The notes below the pieces were generated by a model. It did not search any database and was not told where the DNA came from. It saw only the letters and a list, made by a program, of their open reading frames with translations. The position numbers and the translations under genes are program-made. From the NCBI GenBank assembly GCA_027627685.1, contig CP091241.1, positions 1,737,191 through 1,801,190 on the forward strand: DNA of 64,000 nucleotides, written 5' to 3'. The first letter of the stretch is position 1, and each line of letters opens with the position of its first letter. Shown piece by piece: positions 35,582 to 44,183 of the stretch. The stretch comes from Hyphomonadaceae bacterium ML37 (GTDB taxonomy: Bacteria; Pseudomonadota; Alphaproteobacteria; Caulobacterales; Maricaulaceae).

Positions 35582-36495
35582 ACGCGCTGACGGCGGCGCT
35601 GATCCCGGTGTTTGGCGTGATCATGCTGGGCTGGGTGCTGCGCCGGTCTCGCCTGGTGCGCGCCGAGCTGTGGGGCGGCATCAACCGGCTGGGCTATCAG
35701 GCGTTGCTTCCCGCCCTCCTGTTCAGCACCATCGCCACTGCCGACTATGACGGCCTGCCCGCGGGACCCTTCCTGATTGCGGTGACGCTGGGCTTTGTGG
35801 TGATGGCGATCGTCTCCATGGCCTTCAAGCCGGTGATCCATGACGGCCCGGCCTTCACCAGCCTGTTTCAGGGCGGGGTGCGCTGGAACGGGTTCGTGCT
35901 GCTGGCGCTCGCCGCCCCCGCATTCGGGGCCGAAGGCGCCGCGCTGGCGGCCCTGGTGTTTGCCCCCACCGTGCCGCTGATCAATGTGATGTGCGTTGCG
36001 GTGTTGTCGATCTGGGGCGCCCATGACGAACCGCCGGATTTCGCACGCGTGGCGCGGCGCATCGCCGCCAATCCGTTGATACTGGGCTGCCTGGCGGGCC
36101 TCGCGGCGAATTTCAGCGGTCTGTTCCAGACCGGCGCCATCGCCGACACCGCCGCACTGGTCGGGCGCGCCGCCCTGCCCCTCATCCTGCTGACCATTGG
36201 CGCAGGGCTCGATTTCTCGGCCCTCCGCGCGCAGCCGGGTATTCTGGCGCTGGCGGTGGCGCTGAAACTCATCGCCGCCCCGCTGGCCTTCTATGGGCTG
36301 GGTATGGCCTTCGGGGTGGAGGGTGTGGCGCTGGCGGTTCTGGTGGCCGTGGGTGCCACGCCGGGCGCGGCCGCTTCCTATGTGCTGGCCAGTGAAATGG
36401 GCGGGGATGCGCGCCTGATGGCGGGCCATGTGACGGCGACCACCCTTCTGGCCTTCATCGCCATGCCGTTCTGGATCTGGATCGCCGGCGGATGA
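35578..36495 (+). CDS. AEC family transporter
   Basis: A 305-residue inner-membrane carrier of the auxin efflux carrier family (substrates in bacteria include malate and other anions). About ten hydrophobic helices are spaced along the chain. The family blocks are IMLGWVLRRSRLVRAELWGG and NRLGYQALLPALLF near the N-terminus, and LPLILLTIGAGLDF. The GTG start overlaps the ruvX stop and the stop overlaps the next start (ATGA at 36492-36495), so it is coupled to both neighbours. It is a homologue of the next gene, and the pair may be redundant or form a dimer. Confidence 0.88.
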   Translation: MNALTAALIPVFGVIMLGWVLRRSRLVRAELWGGINRLGYQALLPALLFSTIATADYDGLPAGPFLIAVTLGFVVMAIVSMAFKPVIHDGPAFTSLFQGGVRWNGFVLLALAAPAFGAEGAALAALVFAPTVPLINVMCVAVLSIWGAHDEPPDFARVARRIAANPLILGCLAGLAANFSGLFQTGAIADTAALVGRAALPLILLTIGAGLDFSALRAQPGILALAVALKLIAAPLAFYGLGMAFGVEGVALAVLVAVGATPGAAASYVLASEMGGDARLMAGHVTATTLLAFIAMPFWIWIAGG

Positions 36496-37400
36496 CGATG
36501 ATGATCGCCTCCGCCTTTGCGCCCGTATTTGCGATGATCGCGCTGGGCTGGATCGTGCGCGCCAGCGGGCTCATGGGCCGCCCGCTGTGGAGCGGGGTCA
36601 ACGCGCTCAATCACCGCGTCCTTCTGCCCTCCTTCCTGTTCGTGCTGATCGCTCGCGCCGAGTTCGGCCAGGGCGAGGCTGGCACGCTCGTGCTGGCGTC
36701 CTCACTGGGTTCGCTGATCATGATCGCGCTGGGCCTCGCGGCGGGGCGCCTGCTCAGGCTGAAAACGACCGAGACCGCAGGCCTCGTCGCCGTGGCGGCG
36801 TTGTGGAATCTGGTGCTGACCATGGCGCTGGCCCAGCGCCTGTTCGGACCGGACACAGCCGGCGCAGCCGTGGTCCTGCCCGGCGTGCTGCTTGGCGCAG
36901 GCGCAGCGGTGGCCGGGTTCGCCATCAGCCAGGGTGCGGGCCCGCGCGCGGCGCTGATCCGTATCGTGTGCGATCCCGTGCTGATCGCCTGCGTGGCGGG
37001 GGCCGCGGCCAATCTCGCCGGCCTGGCGCGTCTTCCCGCTTTGCTTACGCCGCTGGAGATGACGGCGGCCGGATCCATGGCGGTGATCCTGCTGGCCATG
37101 GGCGCAGGGCTTGATTTCGCCGCGCTCAAAGGCCGCCTGCGCGCGCTGGCGGCTGCCGCGCTCCTGCGCAGCCTGATCTCGCCCGCGATCTATCTGGCCC
37201 TGGCGCTCGGCTTCGGATTGCGCGGTGAAGAGGCCGCCCTGCTGGCGCTCGCCGGCGGGGCCCCCGCCGCCGCCGTCACCTACGCCTTCGCCGCCGACTT
37301 CAAGGCCGAGCCGGGTCTGGTGGCGGGCATGATCACGCTGACCGTGCTGACGAGCGCGCTGACCTTGCCGCTGGTGACGGCGGTGGCGTTGCTGGTCTAG
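36492..37400 (+). CDS. AEC family transporter, second copy
   Basis: A 302-residue carrier similar to the previous gene, with matching sequence MIALGWIVRASGLMGRPLW and VILLAMGAGLDFAALKGR. The DNA is diverged, so the duplication is old. It overlaps the previous stop by four bases, and no gene follows on this strand. The likely role is export or uptake of an organic anion. The substrate cannot be inferred, as there is no metabolic neighbour gene. Confidence 0.88.
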   Translation: MTMMIASAFAPVFAMIALGWIVRASGLMGRPLWSGVNALNHRVLLPSFLFVLIARAEFGQGEAGTLVLASSLGSLIMIALGLAAGRLLRLKTTETAGLVAVAALWNLVLTMALAQRLFGPDTAGAAVVLPGVLLGAGAAVAGFAISQGAGPRAALIRIVCDPVLIACVAGAAANLAGLARLPALLTPLEMTAAGSMAVILLAMGAGLDFAALKGRLRALAAAALLRSLISPAIYLALALGFGLRGEEAALLALAGGAPAAAVTYAFAADFKAEPGLVAGMITLTVLTSALTLPLVTAVALLV

Positions 37401-37508
37401 AGCTCCATTCCCAAGCCCTCGCACGGATTAACCGGATTGCCACGCCGCCAGATCCTGGGCGCGCCAATCAATTGTGCGCTCGTCGTCTTCCACTCGCGTC
37501 CACGCCTG

Positions 37509-37529
37509 AAAACTGGTCCTGTGGGCCAG
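37509..37529 (-). terminator. Probable terminator of the YkuD-like gene
   Basis: On the minus strand, CTGG-C-CC-ACA-GG-A-CCAG (one C/A mismatch) is followed by TTTT, 14 bases after the stop of the 37543 gene. Confidence 0.5.
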
Positions 37530-37542
37530 AATTGCTGCAGAA

Positions 37543-38157
37543 TCAGTCAAAATCCGACTGCAACAACAACGTATATGTGAACGCGTTCCCAAATGAATTC
37601 ATCCCGTGCTCGCATTTCAGCATAAATTCTTCAAAGTGTCGCCGGTCAGCGAAAACTTGGCAGCCAGCAGAATAGATGCTGTTGGCGGTGTCCATGTTTC
37701 CATTCATCGGCCCACGATGAATGTTAATTCCGAACATGCCACTTTGCGGGTTTAGCATATCAAGGACGTCGTCCCTGTTATTGTCCCTGTATACGACCAC
37801 TTGCCCAAGACGCTGACAAAGCGCCTTGTGAGCGCCAGGACGCCCCCTGTTATGAATGTCGATCTTGTAGGTAGATATATACTGCCCTTCTTTAAGTATT
37901 GCAGTCCCTTTCTGATTTATTGGCGACCGCAAATACCTTGAACTCGGGTCTGCGGTAATTGGGTAATAGGTTATGTCCCATTGCCCAAGGAATCGGTGCA
38001 ATACCAGCAATGTATCGTCAAACCTGTCTCCTGATGGAGGGCTCGCTCGAACGCCAATGATATTCAAATTCCAGTCCACGCTTGGCGTATCGTAGACTCG
38101 GTAGCCTTTTCTGCTCATGACTTCGAGCACGCGTTCGACACCAGGCTTGAACGTCAT
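37543..38157 (-). CDS. YkuD-like (L,D-transpeptidase motif) protein in a low-GC patch
   Basis: A 204-residue cytoplasmic-looking protein with no signal peptide. It carries the motif H(147)-x15-S-x-G-C(166) in the segment INIHRGPMNGNM...SIYSAGCQVF. This resembles the L,D-transpeptidase signature of His followed some 14-17 residues later by Ser/Thr-x-Gly-Cys. Blocks YRDNNRDDVLD and YYPITADPSSRYL flank it. I recall similar sequences in phage and marine bacterial genomes but cannot name a family. ATG 38157 with GGAG eight bases upstream is preferred over GTG 38166. The DNA is visibly lower in GC than the rest of the window, suggesting recent acquisition. Without a signal peptide it would act on cytoplasmic substrates or be released by lysis. 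Confidence 0.6.
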   Translation of the reverse strand: MTFKPGVERVLEVMSRKGYRVYDTPSVDWNLNIIGVRASPPSGDRFDDTLLVLHRFLGQWDITYYPITADPSSRYLRSPINQKGTAILKEGQYISTYKIDIHNRGRPGAHKALCQRLGQVVVYRDNNRDDVLDMLNPQSGMFGINIHRGPMNGNMDTANSIYSAGCQVFADRRHFEEFMLKCEHGMNSFGNAFTYTLLLQSDFD

Positions 38158-38391
38158 ATCCCCCACTCCACCATTGAACCTGCACTATCACAGTGTAAAG
38201 ATGCCAGTTTGAAGATCGTTAATTCTCCTGACAAGACTCTAATTGATCTAATGGGGATTAAAAAGGTTGCACCTGTGCTCCATTCGCGCAGCGAAAGCCA
38301 ATGAGGCCGGGCAGCGCCGACACAACCACGGCCTGCTCCTGGGGATCAGTGAGTGACACATTCCGCTCGATAGAGAGGTGCGGCCTTGCGT
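38158..38391. other. AT-richer intergenic DNA, no gene seen
   Basis: Between the YkuD-like gene and the frameshifted GIY-YIG gene, this stretch is markedly lower in GC than the rest of the window. It probably holds the promoter for the minus-strand gene at 37543. I see no confident operator, RNA or open frame. Confidence 0.4.
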
Positions 38392-38629
38392 TCAGAGCCG
38401 GCGCTTCGCGAAGGCCCGCCCGGATCCTGATTTCAGGTAAGTCTCGAAATCAAACGCGCGCTGAATATCGTCGAACGCGATGTAGGTTCTCAGCTTCCAG
38501 GGGCGGAATTTCGAGGTATGGCGAACCTGGCCATGGTTATGGGCCGCGAGCCTATTGCGCAGGTTCCGGGTCACGCCGAAAATAGTGGTGCAGACCGCAG
38601 ACGCTCTCGAGAATATACACGTAATGCAT
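38392..38629 (-). pseudogene. GIY-YIG nuclease-like gene, frameshifted
   Basis: Read on the minus strand from ATG 38629, the frame gives MHYVYILESVCGLHHYFRRD and ends at an early TAG. The neighbouring frame continues the family sequence with VTRNLRNRLAAHNHGQV, KFRPWKLRTYIAFDD and FDFETYLKSGSGRAFAKRRL. One extra T in the run TATTTTCGG explains the break. Joined, the product is a normal single-domain GIY-YIG (UPF0213-like) protein of about 80 residues. It could be a genuine pseudogene or a homopolymer sequence error. GGGAG lies nine bases upstream of ATG 38629. Confidence 0.75.
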
Positions 38630-38691
38630 GCACTGAATCTCCCATGAAGGGAGATTAGCGATGCATCCGGGTTCGGTCATCAGTCCGCCAG

Positions 38692-38820
38692 CGCCTACGG
38701 CTTCGGCGCGACATCCTTCGCTCGCATGAGATTGTGAGGCTTGCCCAGTCCGCCTTCGCCTGACGGCTTCGGCGAGACATCCTTCGCTCGAATGAGATGT
38801 ATGGGCTTGCCCAGCCGAAG
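38692..38820. repeat. Two 65-bp direct repeats on the 3' side of tRNA-Tyr
   Basis: Units at 38692-38756 and 38757-38820 share the order CGCCT-ACGGCTTCGGCG, GACATCCTTCGCTCG, ATGAGAT and GGCTTGCCCAG with few changes. They lie just 3' of tRNA-Tyr, like the clusters beside tRNA-Thr and tRNA-Phe, but with a different unit. The rest of 38630-38914 holds no gene, only this repeat and short palindromes such as ATCGATCC-ACC-GGATCGAT. Confidence 0.65.
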
Positions 38821-38914
38821 CTCGCGCAGCGAGCGAAGGCCCCTGCCGGGGCATTCTACGCCTGAAATCGATCCACCGGATCGATTTCTCTGCCTTCGGC
38901 AGACCGGCTGCGAA

Positions 38915-39000
38915 TGGTGGAGGGGGTTGGATTCGAACCAACGTACGCCGAAACGGGCAGATTTACAGTCTGCTGGATTTAACCACTCTCCCACCCCTCC
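38915..39000 (-). tRNA. tRNA-Tyr (anticodon GUA)
   Basis: An 86-base class II tRNA on the minus strand with CCA encoded. The acceptor GGAGGGG pairs perfectly with CCCCTCC, the anticodon loop CTGTAAA gives GTA, and it has a long variable arm (CCCGTTTCGGCGTAC region). Confidence 0.95.
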
Positions 39001-39143
39001 AAGGGTCCGCGAAGCTGCGGTGCTGACCGGCCTGAGCCGGATCGCCGGGCCAATTCAAAAACGGCCCCGTTCAAGCGTCATTGCACTGAAGCGCAAGGCG
39101 CTTTAACGAGGCGGCTCCCTGATTTGGAGCGCGGACTATAGTC

Positions 39144-39944
39144 ATGACCCCTACACGGCGCAATACGCCCCGCAAGCCTGTTGCAGCGCGCGGTTCAGGC
39201 CTCCGCGAAAACCCCGACGAGGGTTGGATCTGGGGCCGTCACGCAGTGCTCGCCGCCCTCGCCAACAAACGGCGTAGGCGCATCTCGCTGCATGTCACGC
39301 GCAATGCCTCCAACGACCTCACAGAGGCTGACCGGGCGTATGCCCGCATCGAGATGCCCGGCGAGCTGGACGCCAAGCTGCCGCCCGGCGCGGTGCATCA
39401 GGGATTCGCGCTGAAAGCCGGGGCGCTGGAGCCCGAATTGCTTCAGGCCGTGGCCGAACCCACCCATGGCCTGTTGGTGGTGCTCGACCAGATCACGGAC
39501 CCGCAGAACGCCGGCGCGATCTTCCGCTCCGCCGCCGCCTTCGGCGCGCGCGCGATCATCACCCAGGACCGCAAGTCCCCGCCCTTGTTCGGCGCGCTGT
39601 GCAAGGCGGCTGTGGGCTGCGCCGAAGTGATCGGCCACGTACAGGTGACCAATATCGCCGACACGCTGCTCTCCTTGCGCAAATCAGGACGCTTCGTGAT
39701 CGGCCTGGCGGGCGAGGCCGAGGCGTCGCTGGGCGATCTGATCGCCGCCAACGCCGGCCCGGGCCTGGTCATCGTGATGGGCGCGGAGGGCACGGGCCTG
39801 CGGCCACGCGTAGCCGACAGCTGCGACGCGCTGGCGCGCATCCCCATGGGGCCCAAGGCGGAAAGCCTGAATGTCTCGGCGGCCGCGGCGGTGGCCCTCT
39901 ACGAGGCCTCCCGCAACGACCCGAGGATCAATCCGAAGCGCTAG
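39144..39944 (+). CDS. rlmB: 23S rRNA (guanosine-2'-O-)-methyltransferase RlmB / SpoU family
   Basis: SpoU (TrmH) family enzyme that methylates 23S rRNA, typically G2251. The 266-residue chain has an N-terminal RNA-binding-like part (WIWGRHAVLAALANKRRRRI) and the knot domain. Its three SpoU motifs are LDQITDPQNAGAIFRSAAAF, IVMGAEGTGLRPRV, and the closing IPMGPKAESLNVSAAAAVAL. A basic N-terminal tail of about 25 residues precedes it. The ribosome site is weak; ATG 39144 is the first in-frame start and gives a sensible protein. It ends 16 bases inside the convergent GIN-domain gene, a 17-base tail-to-tail overlap. Confidence 0.92.
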   Translation: MTPTRRNTPRKPVAARGSGLRENPDEGWIWGRHAVLAALANKRRRRISLHVTRNASNDLTEADRAYARIEMPGELDAKLPPGAVHQGFALKAGALEPELLQAVAEPTHGLLVVLDQITDPQNAGAIFRSAAAFGARAIITQDRKSPPLFGALCKAAVGCAEVIGHVQVTNIADTLLSLRKSGRFVIGLAGEAEASLGDLIAANAGPGLVIVMGAEGTGLRPRVADSCDALARIPMGPKAESLNVSAAAAVALYEASRNDPRINPKR

Positions 39945-40932
39945 ACGAGCTAGACGCCGGAGCGCCGCGCCCGCGCCAGCGGATCTCGCCGCTGAAGCGC
40001 TCGGCGCGCACGCCGCCCGAGCCGGATATGGCCACGTCCACGTCCACCGCCTCGCCGCCGTGACGCACGGAGCCGGAGCCGGACACCGCCGCACTGAAGG
40101 GCTGGGCGCGGCCCGATTCCACCCGCACGGAGCCGGAACCGGAGATCCGCGCCGACAGAGCGCCGGTCTGTTCGCCGGTACGCACCGAGCCGGAGCCGGA
40201 CACCACGGCATTGAGCACGCCCACCGATCCGGCGGTCAGGCTGCCCGATCCGGACACGATCGCCCGTACGCTGCCCGCCACGTCGCCGGTGCGGATATCG
40301 CCCGAACCCGACACGCGCGCATCCACGGCGCCGCCCACATCGCCGGTTGTGACCCGGCCCGAGCCTGACAAAGCGAGATCGGCCCCCTCGCCCACCGAGC
40401 CTGTGGTGAGCGCGCCGGATCCGGACATGCTCGCCGACAGCGCGCCGGACACATCGCCCGCCGTGAAGTGGCCACAGCTGCGCACAGCCAGGTCCGCCTC
40501 GCCCAAGGCGCCGGCGTCGCCTTCATAAATGCTGTCGCGGATCACCAGACCCATGGAGGCCGGGGCGGTGATGACGATGGAGGGGTAATCGCTCATCGGG
40601 CGGGCGTCGCCGCCGCCGAACCCGAACCAGCCGCCCCCGCGGCCCAACCAGGCCTCGCCATCGCGGCGCCGGCAGTTGACGCGGGACACGGTCTGCCCGC
40701 CATCAATCGCCACCACGCCGCCGGTAAGCTGCACTTGCGCCGCGGCGTCGCCGCCCGCGCCCGGGCGCGCTTCGACGACGATGGTGTCGCCGCCCTCACG
40801 CACCTCGATGCGGCCGATGAAATTGGCGATCTGGACGGTGTCCGCGTCGAATGTCTGGCCCGCCTGCGCGAACGCGCCGGGAGCGGCGCCCGTCATCAAC
40901 AAGGCCAGTCCGGCTGTGTATACCCTGATCAT
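39928..40932 (-). CDS. Secreted GIN-domain (DUF2807) repeat protein
   Basis: A 334-residue protein with a signal peptide (LLMTGAAPGAFAQAG) and a head domain (about 25-150). The C-terminal half contains eight SGSG turns, each followed by V-T/R-x-G-(D/S)-V, for example LSGSGRVTTGDV, VSGSGDIRTGDV and VSGSGSVRTG. This is the pattern of a right-handed parallel beta-helix built from short Gly-rich coils, as in DUF2807/GIN proteins of the envelope. A Gly-rich loop (LGRGGGWFGFGGG) interrupts the head. GGGAGG lies five bases before ATG 40932. The function is unknown; the family is exported and probably binds at or near the outer membrane. Confidence 0.85.
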   Translation of the reverse strand: MIRVYTAGLALLMTGAAPGAFAQAGQTFDADTVQIANFIGRIEVREGGDTIVVEARPGAGGDAAAQVQLTGGVVAIDGGQTVSRVNCRRRDGEAWLGRGGGWFGFGGGDARPMSDYPSIVITAPASMGLVIRDSIYEGDAGALGEADLAVRSCGHFTAGDVSGALSASMSGSGALTTGSVGEGADLALSGSGRVTTGDVGGAVDARVSGSGDIRTGDVAGSVRAIVSGSGSLTAGSVGVLNAVVSGSGSVRTGEQTGALSARISGSGSVRVESGRAQPFSAAVSGSGSVRHGGEAVDVDVAISGSGGVRAERFSGEIRWRGRGAPASSSSSASD

Positions 40933-41088
40933 CGAAACCTCCCTTGCGCGCGCCGTGATCAGCGCGCCTGTCACCCTTATGATGCGCGCAGGATGCCATA
41001 TGGATGCGGGGGCGGGTGTGAAATTCCGGCAATGGGCGGCGCGGCACGCCTATCGACAGACTCGTCTTCGCGCGCTTTTGTGTCGCTC

Positions 41089-42756
41089 ATGACCCATCAC
41101 GCGCCCCGCACCGAGCTCGCCACCCACGCCGTCTTCAACCAGTCGGCGCCCCTGACGGGCGTGAACTGGCATGATGACGACATCATGCTGAGCGAGGCGC
41201 TGAGCCGCGCCGGCGCGGGCGTTCACGCCGCCAGCCTGTCGGCGCTGGGCGCGGCGGCGGGCAGCGAAGCGGTGCAGGAACAGGGCCGGCTCGCCAATGA
41301 AAATCCACCCAAATTCAAACCCTTCGACCGCTTTGGTCGGCGTGTGGATGAAGTGGAGTTCCATCCCGCCTACCACGATCTGATGGCGCTAGGGCTTCAG
41401 TCTGGTGTCTCGGCGGCGGCGTGGAAAACCGATCAGGCCGGCCACACCCTGCATGCCGGATTGCTGATCCTGATGGGCCATGCGGATTCGGGCGTGTGTT
41501 GCCCCATGTCCATGACCTATGCCTGCGTGCCCGCCCTGCGCCATGCCGGCTGGGCGGGGGACTGGATCGCGGGTGCGACCAGCGGCGCCTACGACCCGCG
41601 CTTCCTGCCCATGGAGCAGAAAACCGGCCTGACCATCGGAATGGCCATGACCGAGAAACAGGGCGGCTCGGACGTGCGCGCCAACACCACCCGCGCCGAG
41701 CCGATTGCGGGCGGCGATGAGGTGCTGCTGACCGGTCATAAATGGTTCTGTTCGGCCCCCATGAGCGACGGGTTTCTCACCCTGGCCTATGAGGGCGGGG
41801 ATGCCTCAGGGGACGGGGCGGCGCTGAGCTGTTTTCTGGTCCCGCGCTGGCGCCCGGACGGCACGCGCAACACGATCGAAATCCAGAGGCTTAAAGACAA
41901 GCTGGGCGACCGCTCCAATGCCTCGTCCGAGATTGAAAACAAGCAAGCCTGGGCGCGGCGCGTGGGCGAGCCGGGGCGCGGCGTGCGCACCATCATCGAG
42001 ATGGTCAATCATACGCGGCTTGATTGCCTGGCGGGCTCCGCTGGCCTCATCCGCACCGTGAGCGCCCACGCCATCTGGCACGCCGACCGGCGCAGCGCCT
42101 TTCAGCGCCGCCTGATTGATCAGCCTTTGATGCGCGAAGTGCTCGCCGAACTGGCGCTGGAGGCTGAAGCGGCGCTGGCCCTGGCGTTCCGGGTGGCGGA
42201 AAGCTTTGACCGTGCCGCATCGGACCCGGCGCAGGCCGCCTTCGCGCGCATCGCCACGCCCATCGCCAAATACTGGATCTGCAAGCGTGCGCCCTACCTG
42301 GTCTACGAAGCCATGGAGGCCCATGGCGGCGCGGGCTATGTGGAGGAGCACCCCCTGCCCCGCATGTTCCGCCAGAGCCCGCTCAACGCCATCTGGGAAG
42401 GCTCGGGCAATGTGATCGCGCTGGACGTGCTGCGCGCGCTGAGCCGCGACGCCGCTGCGCGTGAGGCGCTGGACGCCGAGCTTGCCCCGCTGGCGGGCCT
42501 CCACCCGGCGGTGGACGCGCGCCTGACCGCCCTGCGCGACATGATGGCGGGGAACCTAAGCGAGGCGCGCGCCCGCCGCTTCACCGAATTGTCCGCCACG
42601 CTTCTCACCGCCGCCGCCCTCCAACGCGCCGGGCTCGACCCGGCTCTGGAGGCCTATCTGGGCCGGCGAATTGCGGAGAACGCCACGACGCTGGGCGCAG
42701 GTGAGGCGAGGATCGATACCGAGTGGCTTGTCCGCCGGGCGCGTCTACGGTCTTAG
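41089..42756 (+). CDS. AidB-like acyl-CoA dehydrogenase family protein
   Basis: A 555-residue flavoprotein of the AidB type (E. coli AidB is 541 residues and acts in the adaptive response to alkylation). It shows the AidB N-terminus THAVFNQSAPLTGVNWHDDD, FDRFGRRVDEVEFHPAYHDL and MAMTEKQGGSDVRANTT. The C-terminal part contains EAMEAHGGAGYVEEHPLPRM and AIWEGSGNVIALDVLRAL with the catalytic-type glutamate. ATG 41089 has no strong ribosome site; a GTG three codons upstream is equally weak. The gene is divergent from the GIN-domain gene, and the symporter starts 33 bases after its stop. Whether it protects DNA or oxidises an acyl-CoA cannot be read here. Confidence 0.9.
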   Translation: MTHHAPRTELATHAVFNQSAPLTGVNWHDDDIMLSEALSRAGAGVHAASLSALGAAAGSEAVQEQGRLANENPPKFKPFDRFGRRVDEVEFHPAYHDLMALGLQSGVSAAAWKTDQAGHTLHAGLLILMGHADSGVCCPMSMTYACVPALRHAGWAGDWIAGATSGAYDPRFLPMEQKTGLTIGMAMTEKQGGSDVRANTTRAEPIAGGDEVLLTGHKWFCSAPMSDGFLTLAYEGGDASGDGAALSCFLVPRWRPDGTRNTIEIQRLKDKLGDRSNASSEIENKQAWARRVGEPGRGVRTIIEMVNHTRLDCLAGSAGLIRTVSAHAIWHADRRSAFQRRLIDQPLMREVLAELALEAEAALALAFRVAESFDRAASDPAQAAFARIATPIAKYWICKRAPYLVYEAMEAHGGAGYVEEHPLPRMFRQSPLNAIWEGSGNVIALDVLRALSRDAAAREALDAELAPLAGLHPAVDARLTALRDMMAGNLSEARARRFTELSATLLTAAALQRAGLDPALEAYLGRRIAENATTLGAGEARIDTEWLVRRARLRS

Positions 42757-42789
42757 ACTGATGTCGTTGATTCTGCCCGGAGCTTGCCC

Positions 42790-44178
42790 TTGTCCTGGAT
42801 GATCGCCGCCCTGGCCGCCTATGTGCTTGTGCAGCTCAGCATCGCGGTGTGGGCGTCGCGCAAAATCGCTGGCGATGTGGATTACCTGGTCGCCGGACGG
42901 CGCCTGGGCATGTTCGCGGTGGGGATTTCGGTGTTCGCCACCTGGTTTGGCGGCGAGACGGTGATGGGCGCCAGCGCCACCATCGCGCAGGAAGGCATCG
43001 CGGGCGCTCGGGCCGAGCCGTTCGGTTATGCTATCTGTCTGATTCTGGCTGCCCTTCTGGTGGCCGGCGCCCTGCGGGCCAAGGGCTATATCACGCTGGC
43101 CGACTTCTTCCGCGACCGGTTCGGCGGCCGGGCGGAAATTGCGGCCGCCTGCGTCTCCATCCCCACCTCCATCGTGTGGGCGGCGGCACAGCTGCTGGCC
43201 CTGGCCGCTCTGGTGTCCACGGTGGCAGGCCTGCCGGTGGGCACGACCCTGCTGGCGGTGACCGTGCTGGTGACGGCCTACACGCTGATTGGCGGGCTGC
43301 TCGCCTCGGTGGTGACCGACATCTTTCAAAGCGCAGTGGTGCTCGTCGGCCTCGTCATCTTGCTGATCGCGCTGATCGATCATGCGGGCGGGCCGGCGAT
43401 GGCGCTCGCCTCGATACGGCCGGAGCAATTGATCCTTATCGCGCCGGGGGAAAGCTGGCTGGCGCGGCTGGACGCGTTTGCCATTCCGATCCTCGGCTCC
43501 ATCGTGGCGCAGGAGCTGATCTCGCGCTTTCTGGGCTCGAAAACCGCCAAGGTGGCGATGCGCGGCGGGCTGCTGGCGGGCGGGCTGTATCTGGTGGTGG
43601 GGTTTTTCCCGCTGGCGTTCGGCCTGATCGGGCCAGGCGCAGGATTTGACGCCTCCAATGGCGATCTGTTCCTGCCGGCGCTGGCGGCCGAGCTTCTGCC
43701 CACCGCCCTGTTCGTTGTGTTCGCAGGCGCGCTGTTTTCAGCCGTCCTGTCGACGGTGGACTCCGCCCTGCTGGCAGTCGCCGCGCTGACCACGGAGAAT
43801 TTGTACAAACGCGCCCGGCCGCGCGCCGGCCAACGCGAAACCCTGATCGCGGCGCGCGTGCTCACTGTCGCAGCGGGCGGATGCGCCTATCTGGTGGCGA
43901 CGCGCGGCGAAACGATTTACGGGCTGGTGGAGATTGCCTCCTCGCTGGGCTCGGCGGGGCTGCTGGTCTCACTCCTCATCGGGCTGCACACCAGGTTCGG
44001 CGATGAGTGGAGCGCGCTGGCCGCTTTAGCCGCCGGCCTGCTCGCGATTGGACTGGGTGGCTGGGTCTATGATCTGCCCGGCGCGTTTCTGGGCTCGATC
44101 CTGGCGGCGCTGTTGGCGTACGGGGCGGCCGCCCTGATCACCGGCGCCAGGCGCAAGATCGCACAGGCAGAGGGCTGA
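42790..44178 (+). CDS. Sodium:solute symporter family protein
   Basis: An SSS-family transporter of about 462 residues with roughly 12-13 hydrophobic helices. Family-typical blocks are SIAVWASRKIAGDVDYLVAG, SVFATWFGGETVMGASA, TAYTLIGGLLASVVTDIFQ and LFSAVLSTVDSALLAVAA. The last two carry the usual sodium-site serines. The start is TTG 42790, with GGAG seven bases upstream; TTG 42784 and ATG 42799 are alternatives. It probably takes up a carboxylate or amino acid with sodium, which fits a marine cell, but the solute is unknown. The gene lies 33 bases downstream of the AidB-like gene and may be co-transcribed. Confidence 0.87.
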   Translation: MSWMIAALAAYVLVQLSIAVWASRKIAGDVDYLVAGRRLGMFAVGISVFATWFGGETVMGASATIAQEGIAGARAEPFGYAICLILAALLVAGALRAKGYITLADFFRDRFGGRAEIAAACVSIPTSIVWAAAQLLALAALVSTVAGLPVGTTLLAVTVLVTAYTLIGGLLASVVTDIFQSAVVLVGLVILLIALIDHAGGPAMALASIRPEQLILIAPGESWLARLDAFAIPILGSIVAQELISRFLGSKTAKVAMRGGLLAGGLYLVVGFFPLAFGLIGPGAGFDASNGDLFLPALAAELLPTALFVVFAGALFSAVLSTVDSALLAVAALTTENLYKRARPRAGQRETLIAARVLTVAAGGCAYLVATRGETIYGLVEIASSLGSAGLLVSLLIGLHTRFGDEWSALAALAAGLLAIGLGGWVYDLPGAFLGSILAALLAYGAAALITGARRKIAQAEG

Positions 44179-44183
44179 CGCCC

